A stretch of 64,000 bases of DNA. Origin: Pictodentalium vernedei. Its lineage: Eukaryota; Mollusca; Scaphopoda; Dentaliida; Dentaliidae. Location: positions 445,246,910 through 445,310,909 of the forward strand of contig CM062289.1 in assembly GCA_031216915.1 (NCBI GenBank), written 5' to 3'. The translations under genes were made by a program, and so were the position numbers. Below, piece after piece: positions 45,851-56,910 of the stretch. Numbering within the stretch: the stretch's first letter is position 1; each line of letters starts with the position of its first letter. Under the pieces are notes generated by a model, which was given only the letters and a program-made list of their open reading frames with translations, had not been told where the DNA came from and searched no databases.

Positions 45851-46540
45851 CATTTGATCTTCAACTCTCAAAAAAGTAAATTTACTATGTCTGATCTGTC
45901 AGGGATGAGTTGGGCTGTTAATCATTCCTGTTCATCAACCAATAAATAGCAGAGCCTTACAAAACCATGCATTGAATTGTTATGTTATCTATAATATGAT
46001 TTCAGCTTTGCATACAGCAGCAGTGCCCAAAATAACTTTTTTTCTATGCGCAGCAAAATGCTACACATTTCCAAAAAATGAATAACATTTTGTAAAAATT
46101 GCATAGCTATTTTTGTATACAGGAGTTATGTTATGCTGTTTTGTATTGAATTCTTCTAAGTAGATAGAATAGTTTCCATCCATTTCTGGGCATTTCCAAA
46201 TGATCTGCAACACATGAAACATTTACTATGTTTTTTTATAACTGAACTGCCTTTAAGGGTTGCATGGACTTGGATATTTTCAAATGACGTCGTGGTTGTT
46301 TAACAGAGTTCTCAAAATGGAAGTTGGGATTTTTAATTAGATGGGCTTGAAGTTATTTTTAATGGACATTTTATGCAAAATGTTTTAAAAACAGGAAGAA
46401 TTTAAACCAATAGAATTCATCTTACATATGAAGTTGCTAATGATACTTGATGGAGAGTTAATCTGAGTTATGAATGGAATGTTTCACAATCAGAAGTAAA
46501 GCATCAGTGAACTAGTTTTCAAATTTGTTTGCAAATTTTC
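45851..46540. other. No recognisable feature
   Basis: AT-rich sequence with no exon, repeat or hairpin seen. Confidence 0.3.
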
Positions 46541-46545
46541 ATTTA

Positions 46546-46614
46546 CATTTTGCGATACAAGATAATCAACTGCAGCCTAATAGGCTGCAGTTGATTATCT
46601 TGTATCGCAAAATG
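46546..46614. repeat. Perfect palindrome with 34-bp arms
   Basis: The arms begin CATTTTGCGATACAAGATAA and match without a mismatch around a one-base centre. No other copy in the window. Confidence 0.85.
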
Positions 46615-46756
46615 CTATACATAATTGAACATTGTGTAGCTTTTTGCAAGTTTTGCATAGCAAAAAGCGACGCGACACCGCTTATTTTGAGCCCTGTACA
46701 GCAGTATCTGTTCTCTCAAGAAGTGTTTAAGAGTTTTTACAAACCCCTCTACCCTT

Positions 46757-47422
46757 TAGGGCCCTGCAAATGGTCAAATGTTCGAGTTGAGCAGCGAATT
46801 CGAATTGAATTCGAGTCAAAAATAAAACCAAGAATATCAAAATCGAATATAAAAAAATAAAACTCACTAATAAATGTGTCAGACTCGGTATAAGTAAGTT
46901 TGATAATAAGTAAATTACAAGGAAACAGCACGATAAATTCATCGAGAATGGCAACCTGTGTGTCCAGATACTCATTGGATTCCAGATTCTGTGTGAGCAC
47001 ATCAAATCTAGACAGTTAATGTTAAGCTTCCAAGCATTGTATCGGTGGTATCTGTGGTTGCAAGATAAGCTCTCTTGGGCAGAATCCCGTACAGATCCAT
47101 TTGGATTTTGAGAATATTGATGGTCAACTTACTTCCAATGCGTGGAAAAACACATATAAAGCACAAGAAACAGGAACCACTCATCTGTGGGTTCACCTCA
47201 GTAAGGTGCCAAGGTGCTGGGGATGTCCACTTGAATTTGGACTACCTGGTTTCGACAAACATAGTTCGAATTCGATATTCAATTGACTTGAACATTAATC
47301 TGGCAAATCTGAGTCGATATTTGAGTCGAAAAAAATCAATTGACTTGAAGTCTTGAACATTAATCTGGCAAATTTCAGTCGATATTTGAGTCGAAAAAAA
47401 ATTCTGAATTTGCAGGGCCCTA
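46757..47422. mobile_element. hAT element, perfect 8-bp TSD
   Basis: TAGGGCCCTGCAAAT and complement at the ends. CTACCCTT on both sides (46749-46756, 47423-47430). It is 666 bp with TCGAATTCGAAT-type subterminal motifs and an internal direct repeat (TTGACTTGAACATTAATCTG, near 47282 and 47339). No transposase. Confidence 0.88.
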
Positions 47423-47438
47423 CTACCCTTGTAGGGGC

Positions 47439-47501
47439 TGATTGAGCAAGAAGTTCTGCCTGAACTTGGAATCCAGGCAGAACTTCTTGCTTAATCAGGC
47501 C
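47439..47501. repeat. Palindrome with 24-bp arms
   Basis: TGATTGAGCAAGAAGTTCTG and complement, one mismatch, loop AACTTGGAATC-like. Lies directly beside the hAT element above; a G run follows at about 47514-47530. Confidence 0.75.
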
Positions 47502-47775
47502 ATACTGGGAAAGAGGGGGGGGGGGGGGGGTTGCAAAAAACAAACAAAGGTTCAACAGCAGTTTATTGACATTGGTTGGCTTGAATGCATTCGATGGAGA
47601 ACACACACCATTTACTTGGCATTTAGAAGAGATTGTGAAGCATGCAGAACAATGAATAAGAGGTGTGCTTTGCAGATGCAGGCGTTCAGTTCTGGTGGCA
47701 ATCTGATAGTGTTGCATGTTCATAACATGATTATCAATCAAATCCCGGTTTGTTCAAGTTATCATGCTAACAAGT

Positions 47776-48411
47776 TTAACCCTTTACCCAACGTAACGGC
47801 CAAAACCGGCCAGCGCTATTCTCAAAAATCGCCAATTAATTTTTTGATTATTTTCATTTATTGTCTCAAAAACATAGGTTATGACCCCTCGTTGGAACAA
47901 GCTCGTCGAGCTCGTTCCAATGAGGGGTCATAAGGCCACACAAAGTGGATCTTCTGTTTCTCAGGCCATTATTTGTAAATTGCATGCGGGCGAGCGATTT
48001 TTTATTTTATTTTTTATTTCTGTAATCATTTCTTGGCCATCCAAAGTTAATTTTCTTGGTTTATATTTTAGGCCTCATAATCTACGGAATAGCATGAGTG
48101 GTGATGTATTTCGTCCCTTGAGAGCAAGAAGGCTTTGCAATGCTGAAGCATTGCAAAGCCTTCTTGCGCTCAAGGGACAAATGTATCAAGTTTTTTTAAC
48201 TTATGTAAAATATCAGACAAAAACCATTTAATTTGGTTATAAAAAGGGAGCATGCGGTAACCAATAGGACCATACCGGAGGGCCTGAGAAACAGATTTTT
48301 ATTTTTTTTTAGGCCTAACCTGTGTTTTCGAGACAAAAAATGAAAAAAATTAGTTATTCAAGAATTTTTTTTGCAAGTGTCGTCTGCTTTTCATGTTAGG
48401 TAAAGGGTTAA
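47776..48411. mobile_element. TTAA MITE carrying a nested family-B element
   Basis: TTAACCCTTTACCC at left and GGTAAAGGGTTAA at right. The palindrome at 47873-47933 is intact, then the right arm is interrupted by 47935-48318 and resumes at ACCTGTGTTTTCGAGAC. Confidence 0.75.
47935..48318. mobile_element. Palindromic repeat family B, copy 2
   Basis: The core 48127-48170 reads AGCAAGAAGGCTTTGCAATG and complement; flanks match 14840-15340 inverted (ATAATCTACGGAATAGCATG, GGTTATAAAAAGGGAGC). It sits within a TTAA MITE. Confidence 0.65.
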
Positions 48412-48581
48412 AATTTGTAAAAATTATTTAATTAAGGCCAATAACTCTGCAACGAGAAATTGGACTGGAACAGTTTTTGAACTCGCTTGAGATATTATTG
48501 CATGGAAAATATTTGTCAAATAGAAGAACGTTTGTTCAAGTTATTTCGCCGTCAAGTTCAAAATTCGCAAAAATTGACTAA

Positions 48582-48822
48582 TTAACCCTTTAACCAACGT
48601 AGACGATATAAAAATTTATTATTTTAAATATCATTTTTTCCAATTTTACAAAAAATTTCATCAAAACCATATCATGTGATCCCTCATTGGAACGAGCTCG
48701 TTCCAACGAGGGGTCACATGATATGGTTTTGTTGAAATTTTTTGAAAAATAATATTTTTTTCAACTGCTGAATTTGCATATTACGCGGGCGGATGCGGCC
48801 GATTCGTTGGGTAAAGGGTTAA
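48582..48822. mobile_element. TTAA MITE, subfamily A2, opposite orientation
   Basis: 241 bp from TTAACCCTTTAACC to GGGTAAAGGGTTAA; core GGAACGAGCTCGTTCC. Together with 47776-48411 it splits an older array unit (AATTAAGGCCAATAACTCTG, 48420-48581). Confidence 0.75.
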
Positions 48823-48844
48823 GGCCTACAACTCGGTTCCACCT

Positions 48845-49205
48845 GTTGCTTCATTAATTACAATTTTGCTGATGATGATTTTATTACCCGAACATCTCTG
48901 CCCACGAGTGGATTACAACAAGCCATGTTGGATGTACTGCAGTTCAAGTTACAATAGTGTTTTGTTGCAATTCAGTCCTATTTGGTTACAAACTGTTTGT
49001 TTACCCACTTTTCATGGAGTTTGTGCACAGACGACTGATTTAATGTGATGTCCTTTTACTCACAAAGATATACAGGATAAACCCAGTGCTTCATTAATTG
49101 AAATTTTGCTGATGATGATTTTTATTACCTAGTAAACGTAGGCATGGAGATCGCTATCCCTGGGTGGATTATGACCAGTCCACACCGACTGTACTGTACT
49201 CGTCA
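48845..49205 (+). repeat. Direct duplication, about 240-bp period
   Basis: TGCTTCATTAATT-AATTTTGCTGATGATGAT and the next 100 bases recur at 48845 and 49086 with divergence. Confidence 0.6.
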
Positions 49206-49206
49206 A

Positions 49207-49744
49207 TAGGGCTGTCACAATTTTTTAATTTAGGAATCGATTTATCGTCGCAAATAATTGATGATAATCAATTAATCGTACCTAAATCCCCCCTCCCTCT
49301 CTTTGAAGTCGATAAAAATGAAGTTGAAGTCAGTTGACCTACCTCAAGGAAACAACGAAGACGATCCTTTTTTAGGTACATTTAAAGCTTTGATGTTCTG
49401 AACTTTTGAACTGTCAGTGTAACAATCAAGACCGGTCGGCAGTTGCGAACTTCGCAACTGCCGACTGGTCTTGATTATTACACTGACGGTTCAAAAGTTC
49501 AGAACATCAAAGGTTTGATGAATGTACCTGAAAGACAATTGTTTCCAACAGCTTCTTGGGGCGTTTAACATCGATGTTCTTAACTCTTTACCTTTAGAAA
49601 CAATAGTTTTTTATCAAATTTTCTTTTAATTATTAAACGTCTAAAACGGGATACAATTTACCGATTATTCGACAACGAAAAATACTAATCAATTTTGCCG
49701 TACCGATCAACAGTTGATTAATCGATTAATCGTGACAGCCCTAC
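49207..49744. mobile_element. hAT MITE, sister of 39121-39648
   Basis: TAGGGCTGTCACAATT and complement ends; palindrome 49388-49512 around GTTGCGAACTTCGCAAC. The flanking 8-mers CTCGTCAA and CTCATAAT are only partly alike, so the duplication has decayed. Confidence 0.75.
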
Positions 49745-49859
49745 TCATAATGATAAAACTAGAGCTGTGATGATTCAGAGAACTCGGTATAATTCTGATG
49801 TGAAATCAACACATTGGTGATAAGGAAGAAGCCATACAGGAGACGGATAAGAAAATAAA

Positions 49860-50390
49860 CATGAATAGAAGGATGCTGTTGGATGTTACAAATGAGCTCA
49901 GTTTGAAGATTCTGAATGGGGATGCGAGGAGTTAAGTGGAAATGGACCTGAGAGAAGAACGATAATTGACAATGTTCTCACAGAGACCGATTTACGGAGG
50001 GAGGTGATAGATGCAGAAGTGGATGAGGTTTAAAGGGAGTTGGATAGTGATCACAAATTGACTACAGTTACAATCAGGATCAGAAACTCAGCAAGAAGCT
50101 TTAAGGGGATCTGGGAACTCAGAAAGGATGCTGACCGGGTGCAGTTTGAACAAAAATTGAAACCAAAGCTTGAGAATGTACAGAGGGAGGCCACTGTCCA
50201 GGAAATGGCAGATGCCATAGTTGTCAACCTCACGGAGGAAGGGAAAGGAAAGCATAGGAAGGATTAGGGTACCAACACAGGAACGGAACTTTGGTACAGG
50301 GTGAATGACGAACTGAAAAAGGCTATAAAGGGCAAAAAAGTCAAATGTGCTTCCAACAGGAGGAGTAGAAACCTCTAGTAGGGCTAGCAT
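49860..50390 (+). pseudogene. Non-LTR retrotransposon, endonuclease C-terminal part
   Basis: Frames with single-base shifts give LLDVTNELSLKILNGDAR, KWTWERRTIIDNVL and then LDSDHKLTTVTIRI (from about 50037). SDH followed by a beta strand is the last motif of APE-type endonucleases, and KGIWELRKDADRVQFEQKL resembles the linker before RT. Several frameshifts and stops. The RT follows at 51840 and 55029. Confidence 0.65.
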
Positions 50391-50393
50391 GAT

Positions 50394-50565
50394 CAACCCT
50401 TTACCTAACATGAAAAGTAGATGACACTTGCAAAAAAATTCTTGAATAACTAATTTTTTTCAGCTTTTGTCTCAAAAACATAGGTTATGACCCCTCATTG
50501 AAATAAGCTTGTTCCAACGAGGGATCATAACCTATGTTTTTAAGACAAAAAATAAAAAAATAATG
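50394..50565. mobile_element. TTAA MITE, right end missing
   Basis: CAACCCTTTACCTAACATG at left, palindrome at about 50471-50540, then broken where a DIRS terminal repeat begins at 50571. Confidence 0.6.
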
Positions 50566-50570
50566 AAGAT

Positions 50571-50830
50571 GATAAATTTAAAGTAATTTGTATATTTTTT
50601 ATACTTACCAATGGCCCAGACTAGCTAGTGCAAACTCAAAGTTATCAAGGGCCAAACACAAATTTTGAACCCCTCCAAACCCCAAAATTTGTTTGCAAAA
50701 CTGAAAATTAAAAGTCCTATCTGGTCCTCCTCCATACTTTTACTCTCCGTGCATGCGTCGCCGTCAGAAAGTGACCGGAATTGGCGCAAACATCATTCTC
50801 TGTTTGGCCCTGAACTAAAGTCAGCAACAA
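50571..50830 (+). mobile_element. Solo DIRS terminal repeat
   Basis: Begins GATAAATTTAAAG, the same terminal bases as element 2 at 24893, and continues through TACCAATGGCCCAGAC-AGC and CCGGAATTGGCGC to TGTTTGGCCCTGAACTAAAG, matching the inner side of the element 1 right repeat (24665-24700, inverted). No DIRS body follows. Sits inside the dissected non-LTR element. Confidence 0.7.
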
Positions 50831-51535
50831 TGAACTGACATCGGTGCTTTAAAATCTCCTTTTTTGAGGATGCCAGACAGAAATCAATGCAAGAATTGGT
50901 GGATCCAAGGCTGTTATTGGATGATGGAAGTGTTCAACGGTGGTTTTAGACGCTCAGGGCTGTAACTTTATAATAATTATAAAATTATTTCATGTTTCCC
51001 AATTTCGGGACATACGCATAATGTCATCATTTTTGCTAATGATTATTCCACTGTTTGTTAAGTATTCCTTCCCTATCCTTCCATGGACCCCTCCTGTTAA
51101 ACTCTTAAGCTTTTTGGCTACTTTTTATTGAAATTTTTTATTAAATAGCTTGGGAGTTTAACATGTATTACAGAATATTTATTCTGTTTAACCCCATGGT
51201 TACGTCCTCACCCTAGGGGTGTTAGGTCGTTTAGTCTTGCATCTTCTATGCGATGTATCATTTTTTCTTCGTATGAAGATCTAGCTTTGCATCTGTTAGC
51301 ATTCTTTTTCCTTCATTGGTAGAATCAGACAAATAACATTAACATACTCCCTGCGCCTGCCCCCCCCCCCCCCACCCCAACACACACTCCTGAAGTACAC
51401 CAAATTACTCATTTTAGAGTAGGTTTGTAAATGAGATGCACATCTATTACTCCCTCTCCCTGGGCCAAGGAGCCTCATAATGAGTATCAGGGGCAGAAGA
51501 ATACCCCAATACATTGTAACTGATGCAGGACAGCA

Positions 51536-51732
51536 TTAAACCGTTACCTAACATAACGGCCAGCGCTATTCTCAAAAATCGCCAATTAATTTTCATTATT
51601 TTTTCATTTTTTGTCGAGCTCGTTCTAATGAGGGGTCATAACCTATGTTTTTGAGACAAAAAAGAAAATAATAGTTATTCAAGAATGTTTTTTGCAAGTG
51701 TCGTCTGCTTTTCATGTTATGTAAAGGGTTAA
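51536..51732. mobile_element. TTAA MITE with one palindrome arm deleted
   Basis: TTAAACCGTTACC to GTAAAGGGTTAA. The right arm TGAGGGGTCATAACCTATG is present but the left arm is missing after TTTTTTGTC. Confidence 0.65.
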
Positions 51733-51839
51733 TAATGAAAAACAATTTTCTTATTCTTGTTTCTAGAGGTCACAGAGTACAATTAAAGTCAACTTTTAAC
51801 TGATTTTTCTTCGAAAGTCGAATATGCAAATTCATAACC

Positions 51840-52080
51840 GTGCCAGCTCTAAATTCGAGGGGGCTGTAAAGTGACAAGGACAAGGTGGTGACTGGTGAGA
51901 GAAGTATAGCAACAAGCATGGAATAGGGTATGTGGCAAAAGCTTGAGGCCTTCGGTCTGGCGGGAGGTGAGTTTGTTGGAATTCTGAAAACATTATTTAA
52001 AGATGTACAAAGTGAACTTAAGTCTGGGTTACATAATGAAAGTGTCAATGACACTGTAGCTTAACTTGTATGTTGTGTTT
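51840..52080 (+). pseudogene. Non-LTR reverse transcriptase, N-terminal part
   Basis: The plus strand reads KLEAFGLAGGEFVGILKTLF then KDVQSELKSG (about 51922-52015), the RT block before the QGCPLSP motif. Stops flank it. The continuation is found at 55029 after the inserted tandem array. Confidence 0.6.
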
Positions 52081-52199
52081 GATGAAAAGGATAATGTTCA
52101 ATGTTTATGAAAGGATTATGAAATAAGACAAGAATTGTGATAATTGGGAATATGTTAATTTCTGTTCCCTGTATGCTATGTTTTTAATAAAAATAATAT

Positions 52200-55015
52200 G
52201 AGGTGTACACTGTACTAAAGAGCTGAGGGGGTGGGTTAATATGACCTCACAGTTAATGTATGTGGCCCTCACAGTTAATGTGTGTGAACTAAAGTTACCA
52301 AGTTACAGTGAAACGAGTCATCCTATCAAGTTACATTGAAATCCCATCATAAATATGGCCTGTAGACTGTGCTCAAGGTTTTCGGGCTTCAGGCCTGTGT
52401 AGCCATGACGGTTGACCGATTGCAACTAAAAGGAGATGTCCTCATCTCGGCATTATACTGAGTCATTCTACTAAGTTACAATGAAATCCCTTCACGAATA
52501 TGACCTGTAGTCTGCACTAAAGTTTTTCGGTTTTGGGCTCGGGAAGCCATCATGGTTGAATGATCACGACCAAAAGGGGACATTGTCATCTGTGCATCAT
52601 CTGGAGTGATCCTACGAAGATACAATGAAATCCCTTCATAAATATGACCTGTAGACTGTGCTTAAGGCTTTCGGGCCCCTGAAGCTGTCACAGTTGACCA
52701 ATCACGACCAAAATGGGATGTCATCATCTAGGCATTATATTGAGTCAACCAAACAAGTTACAATGAAATCCTTCCATAAATACGACGTATAGACCATGCT
52801 AAAGGTTTTGGGGTTTTGGGCTCGGGCAGCCATCAAGGCTGAATGATCGCGACCAAAAGGGGACGTTCTTATCTAGACATTATTTGGAGTCATCCTACCA
52901 AGCTACAACAAAATCCCTTCATAAATATGACCTGTAGACTGTGCTAAAGGTTTTCGGGCTTCGGGCCCCTGTAGCCGTCACAGTTGCCCAATCGTGTCCA
53001 AAAGGGGACGTTCTCATCTAGACATTATATGAAGTCAACCTACCAAGTTACAATGAAATCCCTTAATAAATATGACCAGTAGACTGTGCTAAAGGTTTTC
53101 GGGCTCGGGCAGCCTTCATGGTTGAATGATCGCAACCAAAAGGGAAATTCTCATCTGGGCATCATCTGGAGTGATCCTACGAAGTTACAAATAAATCCCT
53201 TCATAAATATGACCTGTAGACTGTGCTCAAGGTTTTCGGGCTTTGGGCACCTGTAGCCGTCACAGTTGACCAATCACGACCAAAAGGGGATGTCATCATC
53301 TAGACATTATATGAAGTCAACCTACCAAGTTACAATGAAATCCTTTAATAAATATGACCAGTAGACTGTGCTAAAGGTTTTCGGGCTCGGGCAGCCTTCA
53401 TGGTTGAATGATCGCAACCAAAAGGGAAATTCTCATCTGGGCATCATCTGGAGTGATCCTACGAAGTTACAATGAAATCCCTTCATAAATATGACCTGTA
53501 GACTGTGCTCAAGGTTTTCGGGCTTTGGGCACCTGTAGCCGTCACAGTTGACCAATCACGACCAAAAGGGGATGTCATCATCTAGGCATTATATGGAGTC
53601 AACCTAACAAGTTACAATGAAATCCTTCCATAAATACGACCTATAGACTATGCTAAAGGTTTTGGGGCTCGGGCAACCATCAAGGCTAAATGATCGTGAC
53701 CAGAAGGGGACGTTCTCATCTAGACATTATTTGGAGTCATCCTACCAAGTTACATGGAAATCCCTTCGTAAATATGACCTGTAGACTGTGCTTAAGGTTT
53801 TCGGGCTTCGGGCCCCTGTAGCCGTCACAGTTGCCCAATCGTGTCCAAAAGGGGACGTTCTCATCTAGACATTATATGAAGTCAACCTACCAAGTTACAA
53901 TGAAATCCCTTAATAAATATGACCAGTAGACTGTGCTAAAGGTTTTCGGGCTCGGGCAGCCTTCATGGTTGAATGATCGCAACCAAAAGGGAAATTCTCA
54001 TCTGGGCATCATCTGGAGTGATCCTACGAAGTTACAATGAAATCCCTTCATAAATATGACCTGTAGACTGTGCTCAAGGTTTTCGGGCTTTGGGCACCTG
54101 TAGCCGTCACAGTTGACCAATCACGGCCAAAAGGGGATGTCATCATCTTGGCATTATATGGAGTCAACCTAACAAGTTACGATGAAATCCTTCCATAAAT
54201 ACGACCTATAGACTATGCTAAAGGTTTTGGGGCTTGGGCAACCATCAAGGCTGAATGATCGTGACCAGAAGGGGACGTTCTCATCCAGACATTATTTGGA
54301 GTCATCCTACCAAGTTACATGGAAATCCCTTCCTAAATATGACCTGTAGACTGTGCTCAAGGTTTTTGGGCTTCGGGCCCCTGTGGCCGTCACAGTTGCC
54401 CACTCACGTCCAAAAGGGGAATTCTCATCGAGACATTATATGAAGTCAACCTACCAAGTTACAATGAAATCCCTTCATAAATATGACCTGTAGACTGTGC
54501 TCAAGGTTTTCGGGTTTTGGACTCGGGCAGTTGTCACAGTTGACAGATCGCGACCAAATGGGGAAGATCTCATCTAGACATCATATACGGAGTCATCCTA
54601 CCTAGTTACAATGAAATCCCTCCATATTAAATATGACCTGCAGACTGTGCTAAAAGTTTTTGGGTTTCGGGCTTGGGCTGCCATCACAGTTGACAGATCA
54701 TGACCAAACGGGGACGTTCTCATCTAGGCATTATACAGAGGCAACCTACCAAGTTACAATGAAATTCCTTCATAAATACGAGCTGTAGACTGCTAACAGT
54801 TTTCGGGCACGGGCAGCCATACCGGTTGACCGATCACGACCAAAAGGAGACAGTCTCATCTAGACATGCCCCCAAACCTGCATATGAAATTTTGTGACGA
54901 TCAGACAAGAACTATGGGGTGTAGCCTGTGCTAAAGGAAAATGTGAACAGACTCACAGACTAACAGACTTCCGCACACGTGATGACAATAGCTTAGCTTG
55001 ACTTTGTCAAGTTAA
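52200..55015 (+). repeat. 18-unit minisatellite, about 142-bp unit, with terminal hairpin
   Basis: AAGTTACAATGAAATCCCTT-type blocks recur at about 52468, 52618, 52757, 52904, 53046, 53183, 53326, 53466, 53610, 53750, 53896, 54036 and on to 54757. Two unit types alternate, one with TAGCCGTCACAGTTG and one with GCAGCC-TCA-GGTTGAATGATCG, giving a dimer of about 283 bp. It ends with CAGACTCACAGACTAACAGAC and a hairpin TTAGCTTGACTTTGTCAAGTTAAGC (about 54993-55018). Inserted within an RT frame. Confidence 0.85.
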
Positions 55016-55028
55016 GCTAACAACAAAA

Positions 55029-55560
55029 TGGGTGCCTCTGGAAATAGGCCTAAAGCTTGGGTGTATCCTTTCACCTATTCTTTTTGCATAATACATGAAA
55101 GATTTAGGAGATGAACTTCTGCATAGCTAAGAGGGAGTAGCAGTTGGGGACCTGAAGATACCAGGGCTATTTTTTGCAGATGATATGGTACTAGTGTCAG
55201 AAAGTGAAGAAGGGCTGGAGAAAATGCTGGCAATTGTTGGGACATATGGGAACAAGTGGAAACACGAACTAAATGAAAAAAAAAACAAGCTTATACTCAT
55301 GGGTCATAAAGTGGAACCTTCATGAAGATGGAGTTCTGTATACTGGAAGATACAAGCAAACTTTTTAGTGTGGGGGAGACATGAGACTGAGTATTTGGGG
55401 GTAAACATAAACATCCGAGGAAGAGTCATCTACCGAAACCACACAAATAAAGTAACTGTGGCACTGATTTGCCACAGTCCTCTAACAAGGAAGTGTTCTA
55501 CATCCATGCCTGAAAATAAGCAGTGTCATTTGCAGAATGAGGTCCCCAGAGGGTGAATTT
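55029..55560 (+). pseudogene. Non-LTR reverse transcriptase, catalytic part
   Basis: The plus strand reads LKLGCILSPILFA, a stop, YMKDLGDELL, another stop, then IPGLFFADDMVLVSESEEGL, with the catalytic FADD at 55173-55184. After a shift, EYLGVNINIRGRVIYR (about 55390) fits the thumb. The family consensus at the first motif would be QGCPLSP. Two in-frame stops make it dead. Confidence 0.8.
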
Positions 55561-55675
55561 GCTGATGTTATCCCATACAGTGGGCCAATTTATCCACTGG
55601 GTTTCTCTTTTTGTTTAGGTTTGAGACCCTGATTCAGGATGAGGTCCACAGAGGGTAAATTTTGTGATGCTACCT

Positions 55676-55915
55676 AGGGCTGGGCGATATTGTGAAAAAA
55701 ATATATTGTGGTATTTTTGATATTTGATATTATCGCAATATTATCTGGAATGCATTTCAAACACGTAGGGATAATTTGCATTTGCACATGTACGTCTGTT
55801 TTGATCACTTAAAGTATTATTACAATGACAAATACTCTCGGCTAGATCTTAAGAGTATTTTTTCAATAAATGCAGAACGGTTCACACCTCCCCCCCCCCC
55901 CCCCCCCCCCACACT
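55676..55915. mobile_element. hAT end fragment (AGGGCTGGGCGATAT)
   Basis: The terminus CTAGGGCTGGGCGATATTG is the same type as 1070-1884, with ATATTATCGCAATATT next. No opposite end seen; a C21 run at 55890-55910 follows. Confidence 0.5.
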
Positions 55916-55919
55916 TCTC

Positions 55920-56900
55920 CTGTCATAGAACTCCGCCATTTTCATCGGATGACTTCACTCATCTTACGAGTGTGAAATGTCACTTGGCTCTTTTTGGCCT
56001 AGCTGGCTTAATTAACATTTACATAATGGGCAACGCCAGAAAATGATGGTGCTGACAGAGGTGGGGCTACGCAGATTCCGACAACCAGAAGGGGATTTTA
56101 CAGCCAAACCTAAAAAGAATCAAGTAACCCATAGATGTATAACAGGTTGCTTCAAGGTGAAGCCATTTTTGTGCAACCTGACGTAATTGGACTCGGATAT
56201 CGCATGGCCGCGACTTGCATGGGTAACAGTTCAATGGGGCATGCAAGTAAACAAATAAATGAAAAATAACCACATGTGTACCGAGATGCTGGTGTTTTGT
56301 GTTCAGGCCGGTCGGTGTTTTAATAATGACACTGAGTTGTATTTTCGGTTAACCTCCCGACACTAATATTAACTAGTTTGTATCTCATAATACAACACAC
56401 ACCATACCCAAGCTAATCATTAAAAAATTCCCAGAGACGAAACTTTCCACCGAGGACAAAAGTTCCCGGGACGAAAGTACCCGATCCCGACATGCAGAGT
56501 TGTTTATTTACACTGATCAAAAACGGTGACCGTGTGCTGTTAACCTGCTTCTACTGTCGCATTTCATTGAGTCATCACTCATCTCACAACACGTGGCATG
56601 TGTGTCATGAGCAGCTTTCAAGTTGAAGATCAGATCAGCCAATGAGATTAGGCCAATCTTGATTCCTGCCAATCATTGTGGCAACTTATTAAGTTTCTTA
56701 TACTGCTTGTATAAGATTGTTAATCAAACGTAAATACAAACAATTTTGATCCAGTGGTGTTCCATGTAACCATCGGCATGGACCGATGTTCAAACACCTC
56801 TACCGATGGTCAACCGATGGCTTAAAATCGACCGATGTCAGATGCAATTGCTGAACATCGGTTGATCACTAATAATTCTGTTCCTAACAGATTGCATGAA
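55920..56900. other. No gene; CCGATG-rich patch
   Basis: 56770-56870 has several ACCGATG/CATCGGT motifs in both orientations, perhaps the end of an unidentified element. The rest shows no exon-like frame. Confidence 0.35.
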
Positions 56901-56910
56901 TGGTTGTGGG

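Noticed and set aside
47442..47933. 163-codon plus-strand frame
   Set aside because: Runs through a palindrome, a G run and a TTAA MITE, so it is a chance frame.
52200..55015. CRISPR-like array
   Set aside because: Units are about 142 bp, fully tandem and without unique spacers; animal minisatellite.
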